Positions 33,701 to 44,187 of a stretch of 64,000 bases of DNA are shown here, in pieces. How positions within the stretch are numbered: the stretch's first letter is position 1; every line of letters starts with the position of its first letter. Below the pieces are notes generated by a model. That model searched no databases, was not told where the DNA came from, and was given only the letters and a program-made list of their open reading frames with translations. The position numbers were made by a program, and so were the translations under genes. The DNA is from Musa acuminata AAA Group. Taxonomy: Eukaryota > Streptophyta > Magnoliopsida > Zingiberales > Musaceae. The DNA lies in assembly GCF_036884655.1 (NCBI RefSeq), contig NC_088355.1, forward strand, positions 24,737,001 through 24,801,000, given 5' to 3'.

Positions 33701-34557
33701 ATCAAGAAATTGAGGATGAGTACTCCACATGTTAAAGAATCTAAACGGTTTCTTGCCTCTTGGTGTCACTTTGTCTGTGTGTATATACATTAAAGAATGG
33801 TCAGAAAACAAAGGAGCACCATACTCAAGAAGTGAATCTAGGTAAACTGTTAACAATTTATGATTAATCAAACACCTATCAAGTCGAGCCATTATTTTTC
33901 TGTTAGCAGCACCTTGATTACTCCAGGAGAGCCAATTACCCACAGATTTCATATCAAACAATGCTGCAGTGTCAATGTAATCATTAAAACTTTGAAGTTG
34001 GCTTTCTGAAAGTTGTCTACCCCCCTCTTTTTCATTTGTGTGCCGAATAGTATTAAAGTCTCCAAGAACAATCCAAGGTACATTGAGACATCCATTTACA
34101 ATATTAGTCAGGTCAGACCAAAGAGTATTTCTTTCTTGTATACTGTTTGAAGCATATATACCAGTGAAATTGAATTGACAGCCATTCTTTTTGTCCTCTA
34201 CCTTAAGATGAATGACTTGATCAGTAGCAGAAATAAACCAAGCATTAATAGAGTTAGGATGCCATAAGACCCATATTCTGTCAAAAGTTTCATTTGAGTC
34301 ATTGGTAAACAGTTCTGCTTCCGGCCATATTAAATTCTTTTGAGCTTGAACGTGTGATTGTTTAATTTTCGTTTCCACTAGAATAACAATATCACATGCG
34401 GCAGACTTGATTATTCTGTTGAGTTCCCGACATTTCTCAGGCTTATTAAGTCCGCGAATATTCCAGCATGTTATCGTCATCAGTAATAAACAAATGAAAA
34501 GGTGGTAAGGTATTCATCCTATGACTTTGGATGGACTATACCTCGAATAACAATATC
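30737..34557 (-). mobile_element. LINE L3, nearly complete ORF2-only LINE inside G2
   Basis: It is flanked by a 13-bp TSD, TGTAATTATCTCT (30724-30736 and 34558-34570). G1 has the uninterrupted site at about 38115-38130 (TGCAATTATCTCTTGG). The 3' end, on the plus-strand left, has T6 and the family tail. The 5' end lies only 77 bp upstream of the ORF2 ATG, and there is no ORF1. It is either truncated just before ORF2 or belongs to an ORF1-less type. Confidence 0.9.
30862..34480 (-). pseudogene. LINE L3 ORF2: endonuclease, RT and zf-RVT, disrupted
   Basis: The first 411 codons (34480-33245) are open and encode an AP-type endonuclease: WNIRGL (6-11), VETK (35-38), GDFN (140-143), D201 in DRCL and SDHS (226-229), all usual metal-binding or catalytic positions. 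A TAA at 33245 then precedes RT (HKSPGPDGF). There is one frameshift near 33003 and further stops near 32653, 32555, 31888 and 31435. The catalytic FADD is FVDD here (ITFVDDLLIF). The C-terminal zf-RVT CSLCMQQEEIIDHLYFAY has lost its last cysteine. The copy cannot encode an active enzyme. Confidence 0.9.
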
Positions 34558-34570
34558 TGTAATTATCTCT

Positions 34571-34932
34571 CGGTCCTATAGCAACAGTTTCACCTGCGGG
34601 GACCTATGATCACACTTCAAAATCCGTCCGTTGGCGACCTTAATGACAAACTTGCTGCAATTCTCAATAGATAAGTTCATATGGACAACAACCTTACTGT
34701 TTAGGAAGTTATTAGTGCTGCCCGTGTCGATGAGAACAATGATCGGTTGTTGTTTGAGAAGGCCTCCAACTTTCATCGTTTGCGGGTTTGAGTAGCCAGC
34801 TAGTGTATGTACCGTAACTTCGGTCGGTTGTGGCTCTTCTTCTGCATCTTTTTCTTCATGTTCAAGGCTCTCTTCTGAATGTTCAAAAATCTCTTCTTCT
34901 ATCGGTTCAATCATAAGAAGTCCTCCTTTACT
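34571..34932 (-). pseudogene. G2 protease region
   Basis: The minus strand encodes an acidic linker (EEDAEEEPQPTEVTVHTLAGYSNPQ-like) and the retropepsin-type motif IVLIDTGSTNNFLNSK, with the catalytic Asp in DTGS near 34725, as in other Ty3-gypsy proteases. It ends where LINE L3 entered and is cut off upstream by the small LINE tail at 34933. Confidence 0.8.
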
Positions 34933-34994
34933 TTTACTTACCAATTTGTAGAAACTTTACACATAATCAATTTACTTTTACTTACCATAAAAAA
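34933..34994 (+). mobile_element. 62-bp extremely 5'-truncated LINE insertion with 20-bp TSD
   Basis: The insert is just the LINE 3' tail (TTTGTAGAAACTTTACACATAATC...) plus an A-rich end. It is flanked by a perfect 20-nt direct repeat starting ATAAGAAG at 34913-34932 and 34995-35014. The tail matches L1, L2 and L3. It splits the G2 gag-protease frame just after the zinc knuckle. Confidence 0.9.
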
Positions 34995-36033
34995 ATAAGA
35001 AGTCCTCCTTTACTACAGCGATGCTCACGGCTCCACGGCTCGTCACAATGCCAACATAACCCCTTCGCATATCGCTCCCGAAGCTCTTCTCTTGTTAACC
35101 TCTTTGGTGTAGGGACTTGGTCAATAGTAGGGGGGGCTGAGGGCTTCAATATTACTGGTTGAGGAGAGACCCTAGTCCTCCGAGCATCATGGTTCAATTG
35201 GTCCTCTTGATGTCGTGCGAAAGAGATGGCTGCCATAAGCGTATACGGTTGTCATGCTTTAACTTCTCCTCGGATCTCCAGCTTCAAGCCCTCAATGAAG
35301 GTCCTCAATAGCTGTTTTTGAGACCAATCATGAGTTTGATTAGATAACCTTTCAAACTTGGTTTGGTACTCCTGAATGGTTGAGGTTTGTCGGATCTTTG
35401 CTAGTTGTTCGTCAATATTCTCGTAATCGGTTGGTCTGAAGCGAATCAACAGTCCTTCTTTGAATTGTCGCCATGAAAGGACTCCATAAGTATGTTCAAA
35501 CTAGTCAAACCACTGTATAGCATCTCCTTCAAGATGTATAGCTGCAATTTTCACCATAGATACATCCGCGATTTTGTGGTACCGAAAATATCGCTCCGTG
35601 CGCGAGATCCAACCAATCGGGTCTCCTTCTTCCCATCTAGGGAAATCCACTCTCATGCATGGATAGTTGGGGTCAGTCATATAGCCTCCCCTCCCTTGGA
35701 AGTCATCTCTTCGGGCTTGGTGTGATTGGGCAAAGCTCTCTCCTTGATATGATTTCTTCGGGCTTAGTGGTCGGCCCAATCTGAGTTCGGCAAAGAGCAT
35801 CCGAATCTTATCCTCCATTCGCACCTCCAAGGCTTCGAATTTAGCATTGATTGCCTCCTTAGATGCTATAGCATATGCCCCCAAATCTATAATGTTAAGA
35901 TCTCTCTTTTGTTGTTGGGTTAAAGGCATGTATAGGTTGAGAGAAGTGATGGTTGAAAGGATTGGTGGATTGGTGGATGTAGGCTGCGGTTTAGGCTTGT
36001 TTTGTAGCTGTTTTGGGTGCAGTTTGAGGGTGT
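34995..36033 (-). pseudogene. G2 gag with zinc knuckle, two nonsense codons
   Basis: Read on the minus strand, the frame encodes PLTQQQKRDLNIIDLGAYA, a long helical part, then PRWEEGDPIGWISRTERYFRYH and IAAIHLEGDAIQWFD, a typical gypsy gag. A TAG (35501-35503) then stands where the motif should continue with Trp. The same frame goes on (RFRPTDYENIDEQLAKIRQTS, FERLSNQTHDWSQKQLL) to a TGA after GEVKA near 35252. After it comes the CCHC knuckle CWHCDEPWSREHRC near 35010-35060. G1's gag has the same first TAG. Confidence 0.82.
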
Positions 36034-36163
36034 CGCCGTTCACATGGAACGGGCTTCCCCCGTCCCTTAGGATCGGCTAACCCATGTGCAAGTGCCGTTC
36101 ACATGGAACCTTTCCCCTCGACGGGCTTCCCCCGTCCCTTAGGATCGGCTAACCCATGTGCAA
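36034..36163 (-). pseudogene. Scrambled 26S rRNA fragment in the G2 leader, flanked by a 17-bp direct repeat
   Basis: The minus strand contains TTCCATGTGAACGGCACTTG, CACATGGGTTAGCCGATCC and AAGGGACGGGGGAAGCCCG, which I recognise as one contiguous stretch of plant 25S/26S rRNA. Here the stretch is present once nearly whole and twice in part, joined head to tail out of order. The insert is flanked by GTGCAGTTTGAGGGTGT at 36017-36033 and 36164-36180. G1's equivalent leader (58376-58392) has a single copy and no insert. This looks like reverse transcription of rRNA by LINE enzymes with template switching (inference). Confidence 0.8.
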
Positions 36164-36180
36164 GTGCAGTTTGAGGGTGT

Positions 36181-37352
36181 GGTTTGGCAGAGTTTTAGGA
36201 TTGTAGATGAAAGTTTTGGGTCTGTGGTAGATGGTAGCAAAGGTTTGACAAAAATTCGTGGATGTTGCAGCAAGTATGTGCTGTCTTGTAAGAGTAGAAT
36301 TGTCGTCGAAGAAACAACGGTTTCTCGACGTAATTTCCACCAAAAACTTGAGAGAATTGAGGAGGGGATTGATAGCAAATTCACAGTTTATATGACAGAA
36401 AGGATATCTAATTTAATCAAGAAAATTTTGGCAGTATAACAGCAAGGAAATTGGTGCAAGTTGCAATTGCAGAATTCTTGTCGAAAAATTTTAGCGGGTT
36501 ACGACGAAAATTTGAAGCAACATAAAATCATTTTTAGAGATGAATTTCTTAATAGATCAATCTTAGATAGAAGCCAAGATGATCTATGAAGTGTATAAGA
36601 AATTTCATTCAAAAAAAATTGCAAATAGATGGGTTAAGGCAACAATATGCGGCTAAAATTTTCTGTAGCATAGATTTTTAGGTATAGCAGATTAGACATA
36701 AAAGATCAGTGGTTTATATTGAGAATTTTTTGATAAAACCAAAGGGAAATCCACTTATAGGAAGTTTCAAAGCTATCATAAAAATTTTGTAGAGATTTGG
36801 ATAGAAACAATGTAGTATCAAGATCAAACAAACAGTGCTATGCGGCTGAAATTTTACAATGCAGATTTTCAAGTATAGCAGATTTGACGTAAAAGATCAA
36901 TGGTTTATATTGAGAATTTTTTGAAAAAACCAAAGGGAAATCTGCTGTTAGGAAGTGTCAAAGATGTTATAAAAATTTCATAGAAATTTGGATAGAAAAA
37001 GCATAGTAGCAAGATCAAACAGATGGTACTATGCGGTTGGAATTCTGCAATGTATCTTTCGTCGTAGAGATGAAAACTTTGTGACGAAAGGTTTATGCAG
37101 CAATATAGGAACAGTTTTTTTTTTTGGATTTTCGAATAAGGATAACTAAATTGCAGCAGCAGTAAGGTAGAAAACCAGAACCTGTTGCAATTCACAGGGA
37201 GATCAAAGGATGATCTGCGGTGGTGGAGATGATGGTGGAATTTGGCGAAGATCTTTTAAGCAATTGTGGGAATTGCTTTGGGCGGTTGTGGAGGGTTGAT
37301 GGATGGCAATGGAAGGGCAGAGAGATGCCAAGAACGCTGCTTTGATATCAGG
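36181..37352 (-). other. G2 5' leader between primer site and gag
   Basis: About 1.2 kb is homologous to G1's leader (58393-59560) throughout. It contains diverged internal repeats of about 180 bp around AGTATAGCAGATT...GAGAATTTTTTGA...GGAAATC (36670-36790, 36850-36970). The primer site next to the LTR is degraded (TGATATCAAAGC). No credible ORF is present. Confidence 0.65.
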
Positions 37353-37790
37353 TGGTAGAACCCTTGCAGATTCTAAACTTGGGGTTGATCTCTTTAGGGG
37401 ATCGGCCTCCTTGAAACTCTATAGGGGTTCCTCCCTCAAAGTTGCTGCTCAAAGGCTGCAGAAAAGATTCATCTATTGCTTAAGAAAAGAGAAGGAATAC
37501 ATGGCTATTTATAGGGCTACTAAACCCTAACTCCTAATAGGACTCCTACTTAAGACTCTTACTTCTAACCAACTCCTAATAGGACTCCTAGTCAAGACTC
37601 CTATTCCCTTACAACTCCTAATTCTTCTCTAAGAAAACACCTCCTACATGAATGCCCCTCTCAATTAGGACTCTCCTAGCTAGAGTCCTAACAGAATGTC
37701 CATCTCAATTAGGACTCTCCTAGCTAGAGTCCTAACAGTTTTACATGAATGTCCCTCTCAATTAGGACTCTCCAAGCTAGAGTCCTAACA
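37353..37790 (-). repeat. G2 5' LTR with triplicated terminal segment
   Basis: The left boundary is TGGTAGAACCC and the right boundary is any of three TCCTAACA ends (37693, 37737 and 37790), because a 45-50-bp unit (GAATGTCCNTCTCAATTAGG...CTAACA) occurs three times in tandem. A segment of about 60 bp present in G1's LTR (CTAGCCGGCCTCTTCACC...) is deleted. The TATA box is at 37506-37513 (plus strand TATTTATA). Confidence 0.78.
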
Positions 37791-39105
37791 GTTGCGCGGT
37801 TCATCAAATATATTTGAAAATTCAGTAAGCAAAGGAAGTATATTTAGATCTTCAAATTCTGTTGGCTCTCCCTTAGTTTGCTGCTCAAGTTGTACCAAAA
37901 AGCTGCTGCATGCTTTATGCAAAACCTTCTCCATTTGTTGTGTGTAAATCGTTGTTATATCGCCCCCACATTTCCCGTGCAATGTCACCTATTTCTCCTT
38001 ACTGTAAAATTTCATAATTAGTTTCATAAAATTTCAGAGAATATCACATAATGTCATCAACCATTTAATTCTGTGCATGGTCTAATGATTATTAAGAGGG
38101 AGAAGGAAGAAATCTGCAATTATCTCTTGGTCCTGCAGCAATAGTTTCTCCTGCGGGCACCTACGATCACGATTCAAAATCTGTCCGTCGGTGACCTTAA
38201 CATCAAACCTGCAACGATTCTCGATAGGTAATGCTATCCGAACAGTAAGCTTACTATTTAGGAAGTTAGTAGTACTGCCCGTGTCGATGAGAACAGTGAT
38301 CGGTTGTTGTTTGAGAAGGCCTCCAACTTTCATCATTTGCGGGTTTGCGTAGCCGACTAGTGCGTGCACTATAACATCAGTCGGTTGTGGCTCTTCTTCT
38401 ACATCTTCTTTATGTTCAAGGTTCTCTTCTGAATGTTCAATGACCTTTTCTATTGGTTCATTCATAAGAAGTCTCCCTTTAATCGTTTGCGGGTTTGAGT
38501 AGCCAGCTAGTGTGTGTACTATAACGTCGGTCGGTTGTGGCTCTTCTTCCGCATCTTCTTCGTTATGTTTAAAGGCTCTCTTTTGAATGCTCAATGACCT
38601 CTTCTTCTACTGGTTCAATCAAAAGAAGTCTCCCTTTACTACAGCGATACTCACGGCTCCACGGCTCGTCACAATGCCAACATAACCCCTTCGCATATCT
38701 CTCTTAAAGCTCTTCTCTTGTTAACCTCTTTGATGTAGGGACTTGGTCAATAGTAGGGGGGGCTGAGGGCTTCAATATTACTGGTTGAGGAGCAACCCTA
38801 GTCCTCTGAGCTTCATGGTTCAATTGGTCCTCTTGATGTCATGCGAACGAGATGGCTGTCATAAGCGTAAATGGTTGTCGCGCTTTAACTTCTCCTCGGA
38901 TCTCCGGCTTCAAGCCCTCAATGAAGGTCCTCAATAGCTATTTTTGAGACCAATCACGAGTTTGATTAGATAACCTTTCAAACCTAGTTTGGTACTCCGA
39001 AATGGTAGAGGTTTGTCGGATCTTTGCTAGTTGTCCGTCAATATTCTCGTAATCGGTTGGTTTGAAGCGGATTAGTAGTCCTTCTTTGAATTGTCTCCAT
39101 GAAAG
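37791..39105 (-). pseudogene. G1 gag 3' part, zinc knuckle and protease
   Basis: From right to left on the minus strand it encodes RFKPTDYENIDGQLAKIRQ, the knuckle CWHCDEPWSREYRC (about 38640-38690), an acidic linker whose EEEPQPTDVIVH...GY.NPQ unit is duplicated, the protease motif VLIDTGSTTNFLN (near 38270), and the linker before RT (FLVQLEQQTKGEPTEFED...). It stops abruptly against the G2 LTR before RT. Several frame breaks are present. It continues to the right beyond element D at 57905. Confidence 0.8.
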
Positions 39106-40862
39106 TGGTGAATCTCGGATTTTGATGATGAAGTCAATTGTCATTTGTTATCTAATCCATATGTTGAGATAAGTGTGTAGGATTAACTATGATAAAAGTA
39201 AGACATGCAGCAGGAGTTGCACCGAAGTCAAGACAATGATCACGTTGGGAGTTCGAGAGTTCGACAGAAGTTCGGACAGTCATCGGAGGTTCTGCAGGAA
39301 CAAATCCGAGAAATCCATGAGCTTACCAAAGAAGCTCGTTGGAACTCTCCAAGTGGATCATCGCAAGTCCAGGAGTTTGCCGGAAGTCCGCAGGAGCATC
39401 ACCGAGGGTTTATCGGATGATCGACGGAAGTTCGCTGGAAGCTCGCAGGAAGAAGTGATTGCGCACAGGAGCAAGTTGCAGTAAATGTCTTAGGGGATAT
39501 CGTAGTTAGCACAATAATTAAGTTGGAAATGGGAGGTGATCCCATTAACTTAATCTTGGGGCAATTGGGCCCCTGAAAAACCTAAATTGCGCCAAATGGA
39601 TCAACCTATTCGGACCCTGATTTCTGCCAAGCGGTTGAACCGCCCAAGGCAGGAGGTTGCACCGCCTAGGCTCAGTCTCCGAGCGAGACTAGGAGGTGCA
39701 ACCGCTCTAGCCAGGCGATGGCACCGCCTGGGCTCAGTCTCCGAGCAAGACTGGGCGGTGCAACCTCCCCTGACAGGAGGTGGCACCGCCTGGGCTCAGT
39801 CTCCGAGCACTGGCTGAGCGGTGCAACCACCTCAGTCAGGAGGTTGCATCGCCTGAGCTTGGTCTTCGAGCTCTGGCAGGAGGTGCATCCGCCCCTGACA
39901 GGAGGTGGCATCGCCTAGAGGCTCAGTCATCGAGCTCTGCCAAGCGATGCATCCGCTCCAGTCAGGAGGTGCAACCGCCTGATCCCGGAATTCCGGGAAT
40001 TGACAGTTTTGAGCTCCAAATTTGAACTAGGTTGGGGCCTATAAATACCCCACCCATTCAGCACTGATAGAACACAGAATACATACCGAAATCTTGATCT
40101 TGTTTTGTGATTTTTAGAGCTCAAAATTGTTGTAAAGGCTAAAAGTCCTTCTCCCTCTTTTCTTCCAAATTCTGAGCTGTAAAGAGAGGAGAGAAAATTC
40201 TATAAGGGTTGTCTCCTAAGCCCGTCAAAAGGAGTGAAACTGTAAAAGGGTAGTTGGCTTTCGCCTATTGAAGGAAGGCCTCTAGTTGACGTCGGTGACC
40301 TCGTCGGTGGAGGAAGCCAAAAGTGGAGTAGGTCAAGATTGACCAAACTACTCTAAATCTCGGTTTACATTTACTTTGAGCATTTTATCTTTACTGCAAA
40401 CCTCCTCTAAAGCTTAACTGCTTTCTGCGCATATACGATCGGGTTTCAAGCTTGGCACTTTCCGAATCAACGTTTAGACGTAAATCTTTTTTTTCATACG
40501 ATCATCATATTTCAGTTTGCGTTTACGTTTTGATTTCTATCTTAACTGCAAACTACCTTAATATCCTTGCTTTAGCTGCATCTCGCCTAATCAAGTGATT
40601 TACGAATCTGCATTTAGACGTAAATCAGTTTCTTCGTACGAACGTCATATTTCAGTTTGCACTTATATTCTGGTTTTCATTATAACTGCAAACTACCTTC
40701 ATAGATTGACTTTAACGTCATCTCGCTTGATCTTAAGTTAAAGTAATCTTAGAATCGGCTTTCAGACCGAAATCGTTTTTATCGTTCGAACGTTTTTATC
40801 GTCGAAAGATTTCCGCTGCACTAATTCACCCCCCCCCCCCTTTAGTGCTCTTGATCCTAACA
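39106..40862 (+). repeat. Element D 5' LTR
   Basis: 1757 bp with the same module order as the other family members. The hairpin array is at 39625-39990, and the U5 region has only scattered ACGTAAA units instead of the long tandem array of A, B and C. A run of C10 lies near the end. Confidence 0.87.
40040..40047 (+). promoter_or_regulatory. TATA box of element D 5' LTR
   Basis: TATAAATA in the context GGGGCCTATAAATACCCCACC. Confidence 0.65.
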
Positions 40863-40864
40863 AT

Positions 40865-40876
40865 TGGTATCAGTGC
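40865..40876 (+). promoter_or_regulatory. Primer binding site, element D (one mismatch)
   Basis: TGGTATCAGTGC differs by one base from TGGTATCAGAGC of A and C, and is followed by the same AGGGTTAACTCTC leader. Confidence 0.82.
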
Positions 40877-40912
40877 AGGGTTAACTCTCAAACGGATTAA
40901 AACCCAAGAGAG

Positions 40913-42074
40913 ATGGCATATGCGGGAAACCAAGAGGGCCACTCTATTACACATCCACCCATGTTCAATGGGACAGGCTACACCTATTGGAAGACCTGAA
41001 TGAGGATCTTTCTTATTTCTATGGATTTTGAAATTTGGAATCTTGTCGAAAATGGATTTTTGAAGTCTTCTCTTTCAATGATCGATTGGAATGAATTGTA
41101 GAAGAAGGCTTTTGCTCTTAATGCAAAGGCTGTGAATGCCTTATTTTGTGCACTTGATAAAAATGAGTTCAACCGTGTTTCGGTTTGTGAAATTGCAATT
41201 AATATTTGGCACACACTCGAAGTGACTCACGAAGGCACAAGTAGAGTGAAAGAGTCAAAAATCAACCTTTTGTTACACTCTTTCGAACTTTCCGGATGAA
41301 ACCGAGTGAGACTATTGGCGACATGTTTACCCGTTTCACGGATGTCGTCAACGGTCTAAAAGGACTCGGAAAAAGTTTTTCGGATTTTGAGCTAGTAAAT
41401 AAGATTCTAAGATCCCTTCCTAAGAGTAGGGATCCTAAAGTCACTGCTATTCAAGAGGCGAAAGATCTAAACAACTTCCCTCTTGAAGAACTAATTGGGT
41501 CATTAATGACCTACGAGATGACTTGCAAAGCTCATGAAGAGCAAGAAGACATCCTTCCAAAGAACAGTAAGGATATGGCACTCAGAACTTTAGAAGACCA
41601 CTTGAGAGAAAACTCAAGTGATGAGGACTATGACGATGACATGGCACTTCTAACAAGAAAATTTTAAAAATTCATTAAAAGAAACAAGTTTAAGAATGAC
41701 ACAAAAAATAAACTTGAACCCAAGAAGGACCAAGTTATTTGCTACGAGTGCAAAAAGCCGGGACACTACAAAAGTGATTGTCCCCAAGTCAAAAAGAGAA
41801 CATTAAAGAAGAAGGCACTCAAAGCAACATGAGATGACTCGAGCGCGTCCGAAGAAGAGGAGTCCAACACCGAGCAAGTTGCTCATTACGCCTTAATGAC
41901 CATCGAAGATGAGGTAACAAATTTAATAGATACAAATTTATCATTTGATGAATTATTAAATGCCTTCCATGACTTATTTGATGAATGCAAGATTATTAGC
42001 AGAAAATACAAATTGCTAAAATGGGAGCATGATAGTCTTGTAATCTCGATAAGTTAAAAACCGGATATCATGAT
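40913..42074 (+). pseudogene. gag: Element D gag, first part
   Basis: The sequence follows C's gag closely but has a TGA replacing CGA in KTRMRIF (near 40997), a TAG near 41099, a 1-bp deletion near 41290 with later compensation, a TAA near 41665 and a TGA near 41830. The CCHC knuckle CYECKKPGHYKSDC is still readable near 41740. The part ends at the insertion of element C. Confidence 0.88.
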
Positions 42075-44137
42075 TGTTGAATCTCGGATTTTGATGATGA
42101 AGTCAATTGTCATTTGTTATCTAATCTATGTGTTGAGATAAGTGTGCAGGATTAACTACGATGAGAGTAAGACAAGCAGCAGGTGTTGCGCCGGAGTCAA
42201 GATCATGATCACGTTGGGAGTTTGAGAGTTCGACGGAAGTTCGGACGGTCGTCGGAGGTTCAGCGAGAACAGATCCGAGAAGTCCAGAAGCTTGCCAAGC
42301 GAAGCTCGTCGGAACTCGCCAAGTGGATCGTCGCAAAGTCCAGGAGTATGCCGGATGTCCGCAGAAGGATCACCGAGGGTTTATCGGATGATCGACGGAA
42401 GTTCACCGGAAACTCGCCGGAAGAAGCGATTGACGCATCGGAGCATAGCTGCAGAAGTTGTCTTAGAGTTAATCGTAGTTAGCACGATGATTAAGCTTGA
42501 AAATGGGAGGTGATCCCATTAGCTTAATCTTGGGGCAATTGGGCCCCTGAAAAGATTCAAATTGGGCCGAATGGAGCGAACCATTCGGACCCTGATTGCA
42601 CCAGGCGGTGCAACCGCTTGGGCTGCGGGACTGGGCGGTGCAACCGCCCCAGCCAAGAGGTGCAACCGCCCAGGGCTCAGTCTCCAAGCGAGACTGGGCG
42701 GTGCAACCTCCTCTGTCAAGAGGTAGCACCGCCAGAGCTCAAGTTTCGAGCTCTGCCAAGAGGTGCAACCACCGAGCTCGATCTTCGAGCTCTGGCAGAG
42801 AGGTGCAACCTCTTTGGACAGGAGATGCATCGCCTGAGCTCGGTCTTCGAGCTCTGGCAGAGAGGTGCAACCACCTCTGGCAGAGAGGTGCAACCACCTC
42901 TGGCAGAGAGGTGCATCATCCTGATCTCAGTTTCGAGCTCTGCCAGGTGATGCAACCACCAAGCTCAGACTTCGAGCTCTACCAGGCGATGCAACCACTG
43001 AGCTCAGTCTTCGAGCTCTGGCAGAGAGGTGCAATCGCCTAAGCTCAGTCTTCGAGCTCTGCCAGGCGGTGCCACCTCTCCAGTCAAGAGGTGCAACCGC
43101 CTGATCCCGGAATTCCGGGATTTGATCGTTTTGAGCTCCAAATTTGAATTGGGTTGGGGCCTATAAATACCCTACCCATTCAACACTGAAAGGATACAGA
43201 TCCATACCGAATTGTTGATCTTTTCAGTGATTCTAAGAGCTCAAATTTGTGTAAAGTCCTAAAGTTCTCCTCCTTCTGTTCTTTAAGTCTTGAGTTGTAA
43301 AGAGAGGAGAGAAAGGATCTGTAAAGGTTGTCTCCTAAGCCTGTCAAAAGGAGAGAAACTGTAAAAGGGCAGTTAGCCTTCGCCCATTGAAGGAAGGCAG
43401 CTAGTTGACGTCGGTGACCTCGTCGGAGGAGGAAGCCAAAAGTGGAGTAGGTCAAGACTGACCGAACCACTCTAAATCTCTGGTTTGCTTTTACCTTGAG
43501 CACTTTATCATTACTGCAAACCTCCTACATTGCTACTGCCCTCTGCGCCTTTACGAACGAGTTTCTAAGCTCTAATCTTTCAGAATCTGCATTCAAACGT
43601 AAATCGTGTTTTCGTACGATCTTCACACTGCAGTTTACGCTTACATTCGGATTCCATTTATAACTGCAAATTGCTTTCTACGTAAAACGCTTTTCAAGGT
43701 TCAAAACTACGTTTAGACGCAAAACTGTGTTTAGACGTAAAACTGCGTTTAGACGTAAAACTGCGTTTAGACGTAAAACTACGTTTAGACGCAAAACTGC
43801 GTTTAGACGTAAAACTGCGTTTAGACGTAAAACTGCGTTTAGACATAAAACTGCGTTTAGACGTAAAACTACGTTTTGACGTAAAACTGCGTTTGGACGT
43901 AAAACTGAGTTTAGACGCAAACTGCGCTTAGACGCAAACTGCGCTTAGACGCAAACTGTGTTTAGACGCAAACTGCGCTTAGACGCAAAACTGCGCTTAA
44001 ACGCAAACTGCACTGTGATTCTGCTTTTATATCGAAATCATTTTTTATCGGACGAACGCAGCTTTTGCTTTTAAATTGCTATAAGATTTCTGCTGCACTA
44101 ATTCACCCCCCCCCTCTTAGTGCTCTCGATCCTAACA
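42075..44137 (+). repeat. Element C 5' LTR
   Basis: It runs from TGTTGAATCTCGG to GATCCTAACA. The hairpin array is at 42595-43110 and the ACGTAAA array at 43695-44015. Differences from the 3' LTR are mostly in repeat-unit number: one extra CCTCTGGCAGAGAGGTGCAA unit here and one fewer GGTGCAACCGCC unit. Confidence 0.95.
43162..43169 (+). promoter_or_regulatory. TATA box of element C 5' LTR (promoter of gag-pol RNA)
   Basis: TATAAATA in GGGCCTATAAATACCCTACC, just downstream of the hairpin array. Transcription should start about 30 bp further on. Confidence 0.75.
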
Positions 44138-44139
44138 AT

Positions 44140-44151
44140 TGGTATCAGAGC
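44140..44151 (+). promoter_or_regulatory. Primer binding site, element C
   Basis: TGGTATCAGAGC, initiator tRNA-Met complement, 2 bp after the LTR. Confidence 0.92.
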
Positions 44152-44187
44152 AAGGTTAACTCTCTAAAGGATTAAAACCCAAGAGAG

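Noticed and set aside
42595..43110. CRISPR-like look of alternating repeats and spacers
   Set aside because: The spacers are themselves repeats and palindromes, the units vary, the context is a plant LTR and no cas genes are present.
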